NCBI GenBank assembly: GCA_029560415.1
Contig: JAKQKY010000214.1
Coordinates: 1 to 36,826 of the forward strand
Direction: 5' to 3'
DNA length: 36,826 bases
Source: Bacteroidota bacterium
GTDB taxonomy: Bacteria; Bacteroidota; Bacteroidia; Chitinophagales; Chitinophagaceae
Below are positions 7,833 to 16,550 of the stretch, piece after piece. Each line of letters starts with the position of its first letter. The first letter of the stretch is position 1. A program made the position numbers and the translations under genes. The notes beneath the pieces were generated by a model. The model did no database searches. It was not told where the DNA came from and was given only the letters and a program-made list of their open reading frames with translations.

Positions 7833-8690
7833 GTGCAAAAGGACTTACACATATTAAATGAGTTAACAGAACTGGGCAGCCCACTGGCAGAATGGCCAGC
7901 TTTGAATGTGTTTACCGTTCCTGATGGTTATTTCGATCAGTTGCCCGAAAGCATCTTATCTGGTATTGAAAATCAGTTAAATACTTTATCTTTTTCAAAG
8001 CAGGCACCCGTGTCGGATGTCCCGGAAGGATATTTTGATGGCCTTGCAGACAGCATCCTGAACAGGATCAAAAACGTACCGGCATCCGGGTCAATCTTAA
8101 CCGATTCACTCAGGCAGGCTTCCGTGTTCAACGTCCCCGTTCATTACTTTGATGACCTGGCAACCAATATCCTGCAACGCATACATGCGGATGAGGAAAC
8201 TGAATTACCGGTAACGCTACAGTCTGTTCAACACATAAATGTATTTACGGTTCCAACGGGTTATTTTGAATCTTTACCTGAAGCCATTCAGCAACAAGTA
8301 CCTGCCCCGGCCAAAGTGATCGGCATTAATACCCAGCGTTCTTTCTTTAAATATGCGATGGCTGCAGCTTTCACCGGCCTGCTCGGTTTAAGTCTATTTA
8401 CTACGTTTAATAAGAAGGATGACAAGATTGATACTGCACAATCGGAACTGGTGATGGCAGATGCAAACCTGATCCTGAAGAACAATAATTTTGACCAGGA
8501 ACTGGAATCATTGGGCGATAACGACATTGTGCAATATCTTCAGTCAAATGGCGAAGATGTAAAAGCAGCCCTGGTAGCTTCTGTTACAGATGAAAAAAAC
8601 TTGCCATCGGAAGAAGAATATTACTTAGATGACCAAACCCTGGATAATTTTTTAAACCAACTGAATATTCCACAAACGATCAATAACTGA
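7833..8690 (+). CDS. Single-pass membrane protein with four VPxGYFD repeats, putative anti-sigma factor
   Basis: A 285-residue protein of no named family that I recognise. It starts with GTG 30 bp after the sigma gene. The N-terminal part carries four copies of a motif close to F-x-VP-x-GYF-D/E-x-L-x-x-x-I: FTVPDGYFDQLPESI (27-41), SDVPEGYFDGLADSI (61-75), FNVPVHYFDDLATNI (99-113) and FTVPTGYFESLPEAI (138-152). One membrane segment follows at about 174-192, then an acidic C-terminal domain rich in Asp, Glu and Asn. Position behind an ECF sigma gene and the single membrane helix suggest an anti-sigma factor whose N-terminal repeats face the cytoplasm and bind the sigma factor (inference). There is no zinc-binding anti-sigma motif. 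Confidence 0.7.
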   Translation: MQKDLHILNELTELGSPLAEWPALNVFTVPDGYFDQLPESILSGIENQLNTLSFSKQAPVSDVPEGYFDGLADSILNRIKNVPASGSILTDSLRQASVFNVPVHYFDDLATNILQRIHADEETELPVTLQSVQHINVFTVPTGYFESLPEAIQQQVPAPAKVIGINTQRSFFKYAMAAAFTGLLGLSLFTTFNKKDDKIDTAQSELVMADANLILKNNNFDQELESLGDNDIVQYLQSNGEDVKAALVASVTDEKNLPSEEEYYLDDQTLDNFLNQLNIPQTINN

Positions 8691-8706
8691 TTTTAATAGA
8701 ACTACG

Positions 8707-9126
8707 ATGAAACATATACTACTTTTTATTTTGATGGTTGGCATGTTTACCGGCGTGTATGCGCAGGACCAGCAACCCGATGACGCCAAGGGAAAACAGA
8801 AGATCGAAGCCTTGTACGTGGCGTATATTACAAAAACGTTGAACCTGAATGAAGACGAGGCGCAAAAATTCTGGCCCGTTCATGCGCAATTTGATTCCGA
8901 ATTGAAATCGGTTAAACTTGAATTACCCGAACTGGACAGGCAACAGCAACAGTTGAACATTAAAAAGAAATACCAGGACAGGTTTTCGAAGATCCTGGGC
9001 AACGACCGCACCAATGATTTCTTCCGCAAGGATGGAGAGTTCAGAAAGAAACTCGTAGAACAATTGCGAAACAAACGCCAGCAAAACAATCCTAATCAAC
9101 GGCCATTCAAGCGTAGGAATTTTTAA
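8707..9126 (+). CDS. Secreted helical protein, Spy/CpxP-like, of a sigma-factor operon
   Basis: A 139-residue small protein with a signal peptide (MKHILLFILMVGMFTGVYAQ) and a charged helical mature part. LNLNEDEAQKFWPVHAQFD resembles the LTxxQ-type helix of Spy/CpxP periplasmic chaperone-like sensors. The C-terminus is basic and rich in Arg, Gln and Asn. It lies 16 bp after the putative anti-sigma gene and right before a strong terminator, so it is the last gene of the sigma operon. A role as periplasmic sensor or chaperone is inference from position and fold resemblance. Confidence 0.65.
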   Translation: MKHILLFILMVGMFTGVYAQDQQPDDAKGKQKIEALYVAYITKTLNLNEDEAQKFWPVHAQFDSELKSVKLELPELDRQQQQLNIKKKYQDRFSKILGNDRTNDFFRKDGEFRKKLVEQLRNKRQQNNPNQRPFKRRNF

Positions 9127-9155
9127 AAAACAAGTTTTTCAGACGAATAAAATCA

Positions 9156-9184
9156 ATCCCTTTCCAGTACGGAAAGGGATTTTT
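9156..9184 (+). terminator. Strong intrinsic terminator of the sigma operon
   Basis: ATCCCTTTCC (9156-9165) pairs perfectly with GGAAAGGGAT (9171-9180) around an AGTAC loop, followed by TTTT. It closes the sigma / anti-sigma / Spy-like operon. Confidence 0.92.
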
Positions 9185-9250
9185 GTATATATAAAACCTA
9201 ATATCCTATTAAGCAACCGGATTATAATTGAGAAAAATTATTAATAATAC

Positions 9251-9280
9251 TTGAATCTAAAATAATTTCATATATTTTTG
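9251..9280 (+). promoter_or_regulatory. Promoter of a candidate small RNA
   Basis: TTG at 9251-9253 and TATTTTTG at 9273-9280 are 19 bp apart. Spacing and the -7 sequence fit the Bacteroidota housekeeping promoter (TTTG / TAnnTTTG). No plus-strand gene follows. The next plus-strand feature is the hairpin at 9309-9332. Confidence 0.55.
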
Positions 9281-9284
9281 TAAT

Positions 9285-9341
9285 AGGTGTTTTTCATAGG
9301 TTAGCAACGGCCAGCTCTGTCTAGGGCAGGCCTCCTTTTTT
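9285..9341 (+). ncRNA. Candidate small RNA with terminator hairpin
   Basis: Between the promoter at 9251-9280 and a T6 run at 9336-9341 lies about 55 bp with no open reading frame of note. A hairpin at 9309-9332 pairs GGCC with GGCC, then GCTCT with AGGGC (one internal A-A mismatch, one G-T wobble, GTCT loop). TCC and six T follow. The unit therefore looks like a short self-terminating transcript. It is convergent with the 3' end of the MBL hydrolase gene at 9377 and could be antisense to read-through of that mRNA. I do not recognise a known RNA family. The exact 5' end is estimated. Confidence 0.4.
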
Positions 9342-9376
9342 CAACTATGCATTAACGTGATGTTTGCCTGCGCATT

Positions 9377-10120
9377 TTACAATGCGATGCTTGGCGATTT
9401 TATATCATGATAGAAAAGAAAAGTCCAGTGCCCGGCTTTCCCTTCTTCCCACCAACGGCTTCGCAATTCCATGCTTTTTCTGCCATCTAAATCATACTTG
9501 GCAACAAACCTGTTTTTCATTTGCTGAAGTTGTGGTGCTACATCTCCCCCATAAAATATTTTTTCATTACCATTGGTTATCCAGAATACAGTATGATAAA
9601 GAGAATGCGCACCACTTACTTCATATTGTATGTAACCGTCGATCGTACCATGATCTTCGAGTAACACAAGATTATTACTGTTGGCCAAAATTGAAAACTG
9701 TGATTGATCATACGATTTGCCCGTATGCTCTAATGCATAGGTCAATTCACTTTTATTTACATAGTAAGTAGCATTGGGAAAACTTAACGTTGGTTCGGCA
9801 GCATCATTTGTTTTTACCTGGATACCTCCTGCATGATCTTTATGTAAATGACTAAGCAAAATTTTTGTGACAGAAGCCGGCTCTATCCCATTGTTGCGCA
9901 GGTTGCGGTGTAATTGCGGCATTCCACCTGGTTCAGAAAAACCAAGACCCGTATCGATGAGGATAATATCCTTTTCGGTCACTACTACAAATGGTTGTAC
10001 TTCCACCAGCAAACTCCCGGCAGGGCGATGATGCAATACATCCTGCTCCTTATTAAAAGGGACGAATACTTTGGTTTGATCGATGGTAAAACTGCCTTCG
10101 CTGAGCGGTATAATTTTCAT
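9377..10120 (-). CDS. MBL-fold metallo-hydrolase
   Basis: A 247-residue cytoplasmic metallo-beta-lactamase-fold hydrolase, no signal peptide. The metal motif HLHKDH is at residues 91-96 (HxHxDH). An upstream Asp lies in ILIDTGLG near residue 56, a later metal-ligand histidine lies in SGAHSLYHTVFW, and GGDVAPQ provides the bridging Asp. The layout fits the AHL-lactonase / glyoxalase II-like subgroup, but the substrate cannot be told from sequence. The gene lies 59 bp downstream of rodA on the same strand and could be the tail of the elongasome operon, without an obvious functional link. Confidence 0.88.
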   Translation of the reverse strand: MKIIPLSEGSFTIDQTKVFVPFNKEQDVLHHRPAGSLLVEVQPFVVVTEKDIILIDTGLGFSEPGGMPQLHRNLRNNGIEPASVTKILLSHLHKDHAGGIQVKTNDAAEPTLSFPNATYYVNKSELTYALEHTGKSYDQSQFSILANSNNLVLLEDHGTIDGYIQYEVSGAHSLYHTVFWITNGNEKIFYGGDVAPQLQQMKNRFVAKYDLDGRKSMELRSRWWEEGKAGHWTFLFYHDIKSPSIAL

Positions 10121-10179
10121 GACTGCAATTTAGTTCAAATCGCCCAGTGGCCTTAAAACAGGCACTTATACCCGGTAGA

Positions 10180-11529
10180 TCAACGTAAAACCATTTGCCT
10201 GTCTGCATCCAGTTTGATGAGGATAAACAGCAGGATGGTGAACGTGAGCAAAGAGGAACCGCCATAACTCATTAAAGGCAAAGTGATGCCGATCACGGGT
10301 GCAAGGCCGATGGTCATGCATATATTGATGGCTATGTGAAAGAATAAGATACCGGCTACCGAGTACGCATATACGCGACTGAAGGTGCTTCGTTGGCGTT
10401 CGGCTATGAAAACGATGCGCAATAGCATGAAGAGGTACAGCAACATTAGGATGGTACTTCCTACAAAGCCGAAATTCTCTCCTACCGATGTAAAAATAAA
10501 ATCGGTATGTTGTTCGGGAACGAAATCGCCCTGTGTTTGGGTACCTTTCAAAAAACCCTTACCAAGTACTCCTCCCGATCCAATGGCGATCTTTGATTGT
10601 TTCACATTATAATTCTCTTTGTCGGTTTTAGCTTTTTTAGAAACAGGATCGGCATTGTTCAGTTCAACCGTAGCGGCATCTACAAAAGGATTGTCGCGGC
10701 CAACCATGCTGAAAATCCTGTCGGCCTGGTATTTTTGAAACACGTGCTTGAATAGAAAAGGCACTGCTACGCCCACGAAAAATGAACTGAGCATCCATAA
10801 CCCGATTATGATGAGCAGCAACCCTTTATTTCGCTTGATCTTTCTCTTAAGAAAATAAATGCACAATAAGGCTATCACTGCCAATGAAATGATGAGCGTA
10901 GTGGATGGCAACAACAATGTGATCACGAGTAACACCCCGAACGAAGCCCCGAATACAAGATAACCGGGTGGAAATCCCTCACGATACATCGGTAACAGGA
11001 ATGAAAAGTACACAAGTGCTAACCCGGTTTCATTTTGCAGGATGGAAAAAACAACCGGCAAAAAACAAATTCCCGAAGCAATGAGTTGGGAGCGGGATTT
11101 GCTGAAATCTGTATCAGATCTGGATAGGTATTTCGCAAGGGCCAACGCGGTAAAAATTTTACAGGTCTCTACCGGCTGAAGATTCATAAAACCCAGTGGT
11201 ATCCAGCTCTTTGAGCCATTTACATTTTTGCCTATAACAAATGTGGCCATCATCAGCAGGATGCCTAAAATGTAGAGGATATTGGGTGTTGCCGTAAAAA
11301 ATTTACTGTCAGTAAGTAATATAAATGTAGCCAGCACCACACATATGATCATGTAAAGGAACTGTTTGCTGTAATTCTTTTTGAATTCGAAAAGTGATTT
11401 AAAAAAATCATCATTCGATTTATACTCCACTGAAAATATGCACAGCAAACCAAAGATCACGATGATGGCATACAGCCAGATCATGACCCAATCCTTTCCC
11501 CTCAGTATGACCGTTTTCTTTTGAAACAT
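10180..11529 (-). CDS. rodA: Rod shape-determining peptidoglycan polymerase RodA
   Basis: A 449-residue multi-pass SEDS-family glycosyltransferase that polymerises lipid II into glycan strands during cell elongation, together with PBP2. Characteristic are KSWIPLGFMNLQPVETCKI (about 107-125), SKIAIGSGGVLGKGFLKGTQ and VPEQHTDFIFTSVGENFGF with the catalytic Asp at about residue 343. It is the last gene of mreB-mreC-mreD-mrdA-rodA, 25 bp after mrdA. The extracytoplasmic loop before IAIGSGG is longer than I expect, with an extra charged stretch at about 280-308. FtsW is less likely given the mre/PBP2 context. Confidence 0.93.
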   Translation of the reverse strand: MFQKKTVILRGKDWVMIWLYAIIVIFGLLCIFSVEYKSNDDFFKSLFEFKKNYSKQFLYMIICVVLATFILLTDSKFFTATPNILYILGILLMMATFVIGKNVNGSKSWIPLGFMNLQPVETCKIFTALALAKYLSRSDTDFSKSRSQLIASGICFLPVVFSILQNETGLALVYFSFLLPMYREGFPPGYLVFGASFGVLLVITLLLPSTTLIISLAVIALLCIYFLKRKIKRNKGLLLIIIGLWMLSSFFVGVAVPFLFKHVFQKYQADRIFSMVGRDNPFVDAATVELNNADPVSKKAKTDKENYNVKQSKIAIGSGGVLGKGFLKGTQTQGDFVPEQHTDFIFTSVGENFGFVGSTILMLLYLFMLLRIVFIAERQRSTFSRVYAYSVAGILFFHIAINICMTIGLAPVIGITLPLMSYGGSSLLTFTILLFILIKLDADRQMVLR

Positions 11530-11554
11530 TTTCTATTAATATCAGTTTGTGCTG

Positions 11555-13672
11555 TTAACTTTTCCTGGCAGTATCAATTACCGGTGAAATACGTTTTTCA
11601 TCGGGCAATATCGCTGGTGATTTTACAATAGTGTCCGGTATATTTTCACTTTTGGGCTTTTCCTTTTTTGCCTTCTCCAGTTCTTCACTATCCACACCAT
11701 CTTCCAGTCCAATGGTATCTTTCACAATTTTGATATAACCTTTTGCCAGCAGGTATGCCGAATCTTTAGAATGCCTCAGGGAATCCTGTTTCCTGAGTTC
11801 TGCAAATATCCTCGGGGGCATCAGGTTGAGGTTTGACAATTGTTCCAACCTGGCCAGCCTGGCTTTGTCGGTAATGGAATCTTTCAGGTATTTTTCTATC
11901 ATTAGTCCTACTATCGGTGCCGCATAGGTGCCTCCAAACCGTCCGCTGTTTTCAACCACGCACATGATGGCAATTCTTGGGTTGTCCCTTGGTGCGAATC
12001 CGCAAAAGAAAGAGTGGTTCTGTTGTTTCACTCCACGGTAGTAGTTTTCCACGGTACCTGTTTTTCCGCAAATGGCAATGTCGGCCACTTTTGCGCCCGC
12101 ACCTGTTCCGCGGTCAACCACGCCCTGCATACCGTCGTGTACCACTTCAAAGATACTGTCTGGGATATCAGTGGGTTCGATGGGATTTTTATATTTATCT
12201 AGTATATTAAATCTATCACCACCTTCTATTGAATCAACCACATGTGGTGTGATATACCATCCTTTATTGGCGATGTAGGCCATTTCGTTAGCCACCTGGA
12301 GCGGCGTTACATCTACCTCTCCCTGCCCGATACTCACCGAACGGAATGTACAGAAATTCCAATGGCCTTCTCCATATACCTTATTATAGGAATCAGGCGT
12401 TGGAATATTTCCGCTTTTTTCGGAAGGAACATCCACGCCAAGTTTACGGCCTAACCCGAATGCATACATGTAGTTATCCCAGCTGCGGAGAGCGCTATCG
12501 ATATTCGGAAATTTTGGGTTATTGATCACCCGCATCATCACGTTGGCAAAATAAGTGTTATCCGAAATGGTGATGGCACTGCGCAGGTCGAAGGTTCCCA
12601 CATCCAGGCAACGCATGGGCTTTGCGCCACCGCAGCCATAAAATGCTCCTGAACATGAAAACCGGGTATCTGTTGATATAACTCCTTCGTGCAAACCTAT
12701 CAGGGCCTGCAGGGTTTTGAAGGTAGAGCCGGGAGAATAGGTTGCACTCACGGTTCGGTTAAGCAAAGGGAGAGCAGGGTTCAGAAAAAGTTCGGAAAAG
12801 TGTTTTCTTCTTTCACTGCCGGTGAGGTATTTGGGCTGATAGGTAGGCGCACTCACCATGGCAAGGATCCCTCCTGTTCGCGGATCTATCGCTACGATAG
12901 AACCCAGTTTATTCTGCATCAGTTTTTCTCCCAGCTGCTGTAATTCAATGTCGAGTGAAGTGTGCAGGTTTTGCCCGGCTATAGCATTGGTATCATAAAC
13001 ACCTTTTTCAAGTTTTTCGGTAAGGCGGTTCTTATTATCCCGTTTCCAGTATTCGATACCTCTTTCACCCATAAGCACGCGTTCATAACTTCTTTCCAAA
13101 CCGGTCATGCCGGCATAATCGCCCGATACATATCCTTCCTGGGGATGTCTCTTTAAAAAGTTGGTATCCACTTCTGCCGTGTACCCGAGTACGTTAGCAG
13201 CTGCATCGTAAGGATAACTTCGTACCGAACGCTCCTGCAGGTAAAACCCCGGGGCAAAGCGATACATGGATTCATTAAGCATGGCCATTTTTTCCTCGCT
13301 GAGCAATGCTTCAAATACCGATGGCCTCGACCTGCCGTTCCGAATGATGAGGTCGATGATCTTTTTGTTGAATTGTGCTGTATCAATATTCAGGATTCTG
13401 CATAACGTTGCCGTATCCACGCCCTTAAGTTTATTTGGCGTAACCATCAGGTCAGAAATATTTGTGTTTTGCAGGATGGCATTCCGGTGACGGTCAAACA
13501 CGATACCTCTATCCGGGTAAACCACTTTCCTGAATATCCCCTGGTCTTCGGCAAGCACTTTATACTTACTCGTAAATACCTGCAGCGTAAAAAGCCTGGC
13601 AATAATAATTACAAACAGGGAGATGAATATTAAGCGGATTACATTTTTTCTTGACTGGTTAAATACAGACAT
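11555..13672 (-). CDS. mrdA: Penicillin-binding protein 2, transpeptidase of elongation
   Basis: A 705-residue class B PBP that cross-links peptidoglycan made by RodA. A short cytoplasmic tail and one membrane helix (about 12-32) anchor it. The PBP dimer domain follows (VVYPDRGIVFDRHRNAILQN). The transpeptidase domain has SxxK as STFK at 316-319, SxN as SDN at 370-372 and KTG at 537-539. It is longer than E. coli PBP2 (about 630). The excess is a C-terminal charged, Lys/Glu/Pro-rich tail from about 625 onward, probably disordered and periplasmic. The gap to mreD is 125 bp, so a second promoter inside the operon is possible. Confidence 0.95.
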   Translation of the reverse strand: MSVFNQSRKNVIRLIFISLFVIIIARLFTLQVFTSKYKVLAEDQGIFRKVVYPDRGIVFDRHRNAILQNTNISDLMVTPNKLKGVDTATLCRILNIDTAQFNKKIIDLIIRNGRSRPSVFEALLSEEKMAMLNESMYRFAPGFYLQERSVRSYPYDAAANVLGYTAEVDTNFLKRHPQEGYVSGDYAGMTGLERSYERVLMGERGIEYWKRDNKNRLTEKLEKGVYDTNAIAGQNLHTSLDIELQQLGEKLMQNKLGSIVAIDPRTGGILAMVSAPTYQPKYLTGSERRKHFSELFLNPALPLLNRTVSATYSPGSTFKTLQALIGLHEGVISTDTRFSCSGAFYGCGGAKPMRCLDVGTFDLRSAITISDNTYFANVMMRVINNPKFPNIDSALRSWDNYMYAFGLGRKLGVDVPSEKSGNIPTPDSYNKVYGEGHWNFCTFRSVSIGQGEVDVTPLQVANEMAYIANKGWYITPHVVDSIEGGDRFNILDKYKNPIEPTDIPDSIFEVVHDGMQGVVDRGTGAGAKVADIAICGKTGTVENYYRGVKQQNHSFFCGFAPRDNPRIAIMCVVENSGRFGGTYAAPIVGLMIEKYLKDSITDKARLARLEQLSNLNLMPPRIFAELRKQDSLRHSKDSAYLLAKGYIKIVKDTIGLEDGVDSEELEKAKKEKPKSENIPDTIVKSPAILPDEKRISPVIDTARKS

Positions 13673-13797
13673 ATATACCTCCAGCCCTTACACAGCCGGT
13701 GTTTTCCGGTAATGTCGAGGGTATTTAGATTTTATTAAATGGCAGATTATACCGACTTATGAAAACAGGCAGTTTATCTGAACAGCAAATTAGCTAA

Positions 13798-14331
13798 TTA
13801 CACGGTATTCGTTTTAAATTTTTGCTTCCGGGTGAATAATAATTCTGCGATCAGGATCAGGAGAAGGCTTACAGCTGTAGACAAGATCGTTTTAATGAAG
13901 AAATACCATATGTCTCCAAATTGCCAGGCTTCCAGGAAAAAAAGCCATCCATTGTGCAGCAGGCTGAGTAAACCGGCATAAATGAGGTAAGGCATCATAC
14001 CACCCATGCTTTTAAAAGAAGGCTCATCGTAGTTTGTTTCTGCGCCTTCCTGGGGAATCATAAGGTTTACCAGGAATGGACGCACATAAGCGATGAGTAC
14101 ACAGGCAGCTGTATGAAAACCCGGGTGATGACGGAAACTATCGAGGGTGAAACCAAGCAGAAATGCGATCAGCATCAGCCAGGTGCGGTTCATGTTAAAA
14201 GGCAACCATAAAATAAACATGAAATAAATATATGGAGTGACCATCTGGTGCAGGTGTATCTTATCCAGTACATATACCTGGAAGAGGATAAATAAAATAA
14301 ACCGGATAATATTTTTAACTAAGCTGCTCAT
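13798..14331 (-). CDS. mreD: Rod shape-determining protein MreD
   Basis: A 177-residue integral membrane protein with about five hydrophobic helices (for example residues 8-25 and 32-44, and near 157-168). It has the HxxxPYIYFMFILWLP region typical of Bacteroidota MreD. It links MreC to the RodA-PBP2 machine. Sequence conservation in this family is low. The call rests on length, topology and the exact position between mreC (18 bp) and mrdA. Confidence 0.88.
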   Translation of the reverse strand: MSSLVKNIIRFILFILFQVYVLDKIHLHQMVTPYIYFMFILWLPFNMNRTWLMLIAFLLGFTLDSFRHHPGFHTAACVLIAYVRPFLVNLMIPQEGAETNYDEPSFKSMGGMMPYLIYAGLLSLLHNGWLFFLEAWQFGDIWYFFIKTILSTAVSLLLILIAELLFTRKQKFKTNTV

Positions 14332-14349
14332 GATGGTACCCTACTGGTA

Positions 14350-15204
14350 TCAATGCTGTTTATTTAATTTGTCGATGATCTTATTAACGGGTTCCTGGTG
14401 TTCATTGTAAATGGCATAAACATATTGCAGGTTATAGAAATTGGCTGCCGTATGAAATTTCACTTTATAATAATTTGAACTCGATTCGGTGTAAACACCT
14501 TCTACACGCCCGATCAACATCCCTTTTGGAAACGTGGTGCTGAAGCCGCTGGTGATGATTGAATCGCCTTTGGCTATGCGGGCGCTTTTCGGAATATTGG
14601 TGAGGGTAACAAGGTTAGGTTCTTTTCCATCCCAGTTGAGTGTGCCCGTTTCTCCACCCTTTAATAATTTTCCGCTGATGCGACTGTCTTTGTGCAGCAT
14701 GCTCATCACTACTGAATAATCATCGGTGACCTCTGTTATGATACCCACTACTGCGTTGTTTGGATCTACAATGCCCATGCCCTCTTTCATTTGTTGAGAG
14801 CGGCCCCTGGAAAGAATGATATAATTGTTTTGCGTGGAAACCGAATTGGAAACAACCCTGGCATGCAGGAACTGGTATTTGCGGAATTGCAACAAAGAAT
14901 CGATACGGATAGAATCAACAACAGACTTTGATACAGTATCGGGCAATTCAAAATTCTGTTTCAAGGTATTGTACAACTTTTCATTGGCCTTGATCAGTGA
15001 ATCGTTCGTTTTTTTGAGATGGAAATATTGTTCGACCTTACTGTATTGGCTGTTAACCCTACCGGTAAGCTGGTTCGACATATTGCCGAAAGCCGCATGA
15101 TGATAGCGGCTGTAATGAACAATGAAATAAATGCTGATCACCTGCAATAGCAGGAAAAGAATGAAATTGAAGTACCGGCGGATAAATAGAAAGATGTTAC
15201 GCAC
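14350..15204 (-). CDS. mreC: Rod shape-determining protein MreC
   Basis: A 284-residue periplasmic scaffold anchored by one N-terminal membrane helix (about 10-30), followed by a coiled coil (about 60-90) and the double beta-barrel MreC domain. Family features are ARVVSNSVSTQNNYIILSRG, GMGIVDPNNAVVGIITEVTD and GDSIITSGFSTTFPKGMLIG. It bridges MreB filaments and PBP2. The start codon is GTG at 15204, 72 bp after mreB. A later start would remove the membrane helix. Confidence 0.93.
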   Translation of the reverse strand: MRNIFLFIRRYFNFILFLLLQVISIYFIVHYSRYHHAAFGNMSNQLTGRVNSQYSKVEQYFHLKKTNDSLIKANEKLYNTLKQNFELPDTVSKSVVDSIRIDSLLQFRKYQFLHARVVSNSVSTQNNYIILSRGRSQQMKEGMGIVDPNNAVVGIITEVTDDYSVVMSMLHKDSRISGKLLKGGETGTLNWDGKEPNLVTLTNIPKSARIAKGDSIITSGFSTTFPKGMLIGRVEGVYTESSSNYYKVKFHTAANFYNLQYVYAIYNEHQEPVNKIIDKLNKQH

Positions 15205-15276
15205 CTGCTTCTAATATTTTTGAGTATTGTTCCAACTGCCCGGCAGGAAAGCGGCAACTGTTTGTATTAATCGGAT

Positions 15277-16302
15277 TTATCGCATTACGAAAGGAAACCT
15301 GTCATAATTTTTCAATGCTATACCCGTTCCTCTTACCACACTTTTCAGTGGGTCATCGGCTACGTGTACCGGCAATTTAATTTTATTGGTCAGCCTTTTA
15401 TCCAGTCCTCTTAACAAGGCACCACCACCGGTTATGTATAAACCACGGCGATAGATATCCGCAGCAAGTTCGGGAGGAGTTGTTTCCAATGCTTTCAGAA
15501 TGGCTTCTTCGATCTTAAAGATGCTTTTATCAAGTGCTTCAGCTACTTCCTGGTAGCTCACCATTACCTGCTTAGGTATACCGGTTACCAGGTCACGCCC
15601 GTTTACCGGAATATCATCCGGGGGATTTTCCAGGTCTTTCATTGCTGCGCCAACCTGTATTTTGATCTGTTCAGCGGTACGTTCACCAATCAACAGGCTA
15701 TGATACCTGCGCAGGGCTTCCATGATATCTGCAGTAAATTCATCACCGGCAATACGGATACTTTGATCGCAAACGATACCTGCAAGGGCGATCACGGTAA
15801 TACCCGTAGTTCCACCGCCAATATCGATGATCATATTGCCCACAGGCTCTTCCACATCTATTCCAATACCCAGGGCGGCTGCCATGGGTTCATGAATCAG
15901 GTAAACTTCTTTGGCTCCGGCTTGTTCAGCACTGTCGCGAACAGCCCTTTTTTCCACTTCGGTAATGCTGCTCGGTATGCAGATCATCATTCGCCAGCTA
16001 GGGGCAAATAAAGGCTTTTTGGGATATACCAATTTGATCAGCTCCCTGATCATCAGTTCTGCGGCATTGAAATCGGCAATCACCCCATCGCGGAGTGGAC
16101 GAACGGTACGGATGCTTTCATGGGTCTTTTCATGCATCATCAGCGCCTTCTTACCCACGGCCAGCAGGTTCTTAGGGTTATTCCTGTCTAGTGCTACAAT
16201 CGACGGCTCGTTTACCACTACTTCATCATTGTGAATGATGAGCGTATTTGCGGTACCGAGGTCTATTGCAATTTCCTGTGTGAAAAAATTAAAAATGCCC
16301 AT
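15277..16302 (-). CDS. mreB: Rod shape-determining actin-like protein MreB
   Basis: A 341-residue bacterial actin that forms membrane-bound filaments directing lateral wall synthesis. Visible are the phosphate-1 loop IDLGTANTLI (about 14-23), PSSITEVEKRAVRDSAEQAG, HEPMAAALGIGIDVEEPVGN, the phosphate-2 motif MIIDIGGGTTGITVIAL and the adenosine motif YITGGGALLRGLD. Length is typical. It is the first gene of a five-gene elongasome operon. Confidence 0.97.
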   Translation of the reverse strand: MGIFNFFTQEIAIDLGTANTLIIHNDEVVVNEPSIVALDRNNPKNLLAVGKKALMMHEKTHESIRTVRPLRDGVIADFNAAELMIRELIKLVYPKKPLFAPSWRMMICIPSSITEVEKRAVRDSAEQAGAKEVYLIHEPMAAALGIGIDVEEPVGNMIIDIGGGTTGITVIALAGIVCDQSIRIAGDEFTADIMEALRRYHSLLIGERTAEQIKIQVGAAMKDLENPPDDIPVNGRDLVTGIPKQVMVSYQEVAEALDKSIFKIEEAILKALETTPPELAADIYRRGLYITGGGALLRGLDKRLTNKIKLPVHVADDPLKSVVRGTGIALKNYDRFPFVMR

Positions 16303-16339
16303 ATTTTATTTGGTGACAATCGTATGTAATGATTGCAGG

Positions 16340-16370
16340 CAAAGTTGATGTAAAATATTGGATTTAACAA
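16340..16370 (-). promoter_or_regulatory. Candidate promoter of the mreB operon
   Basis: The minus strand has CAACTTTG (7/8 to TAnnTTTG, plus strand 16340-16347) with TTG (plus strand CAA 16368-16370) 20 bp upstream. The predicted leader is about 30 bases. In the rest of the 248-bp gap between mreB and purD I see no gene and no clear hairpin. Confidence 0.4.
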
Positions 16371-16550
16371 CGCCAAATGATTTATTTCTCAACAATTTGG
16401 CTAACGGTGTTGATAGGTGATCCCGGCCAGGATTTCATTTGCTAAACATATTAGTTTTTAAGGATGCTTACCTGGCAGAAATAATTATCGTCTACCGTTT
16501 CACGTTAGTGGCTGAATGTAGAAAGAAAAAACATCATTTCAATTGACCTG

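Noticed and set aside
13673..13797. CCGG-TGTTTT-CCGG hairpin in the mreD-mrdA gap
   Set aside because: The stem is only 4 bp and no T-run follows, so neither terminator nor operator can be supported.
16303..16550. 248-bp gap between mreB and purD
   Set aside because: Apart from the candidate mreB promoter I see no ORF, hairpin or repeat worth naming.
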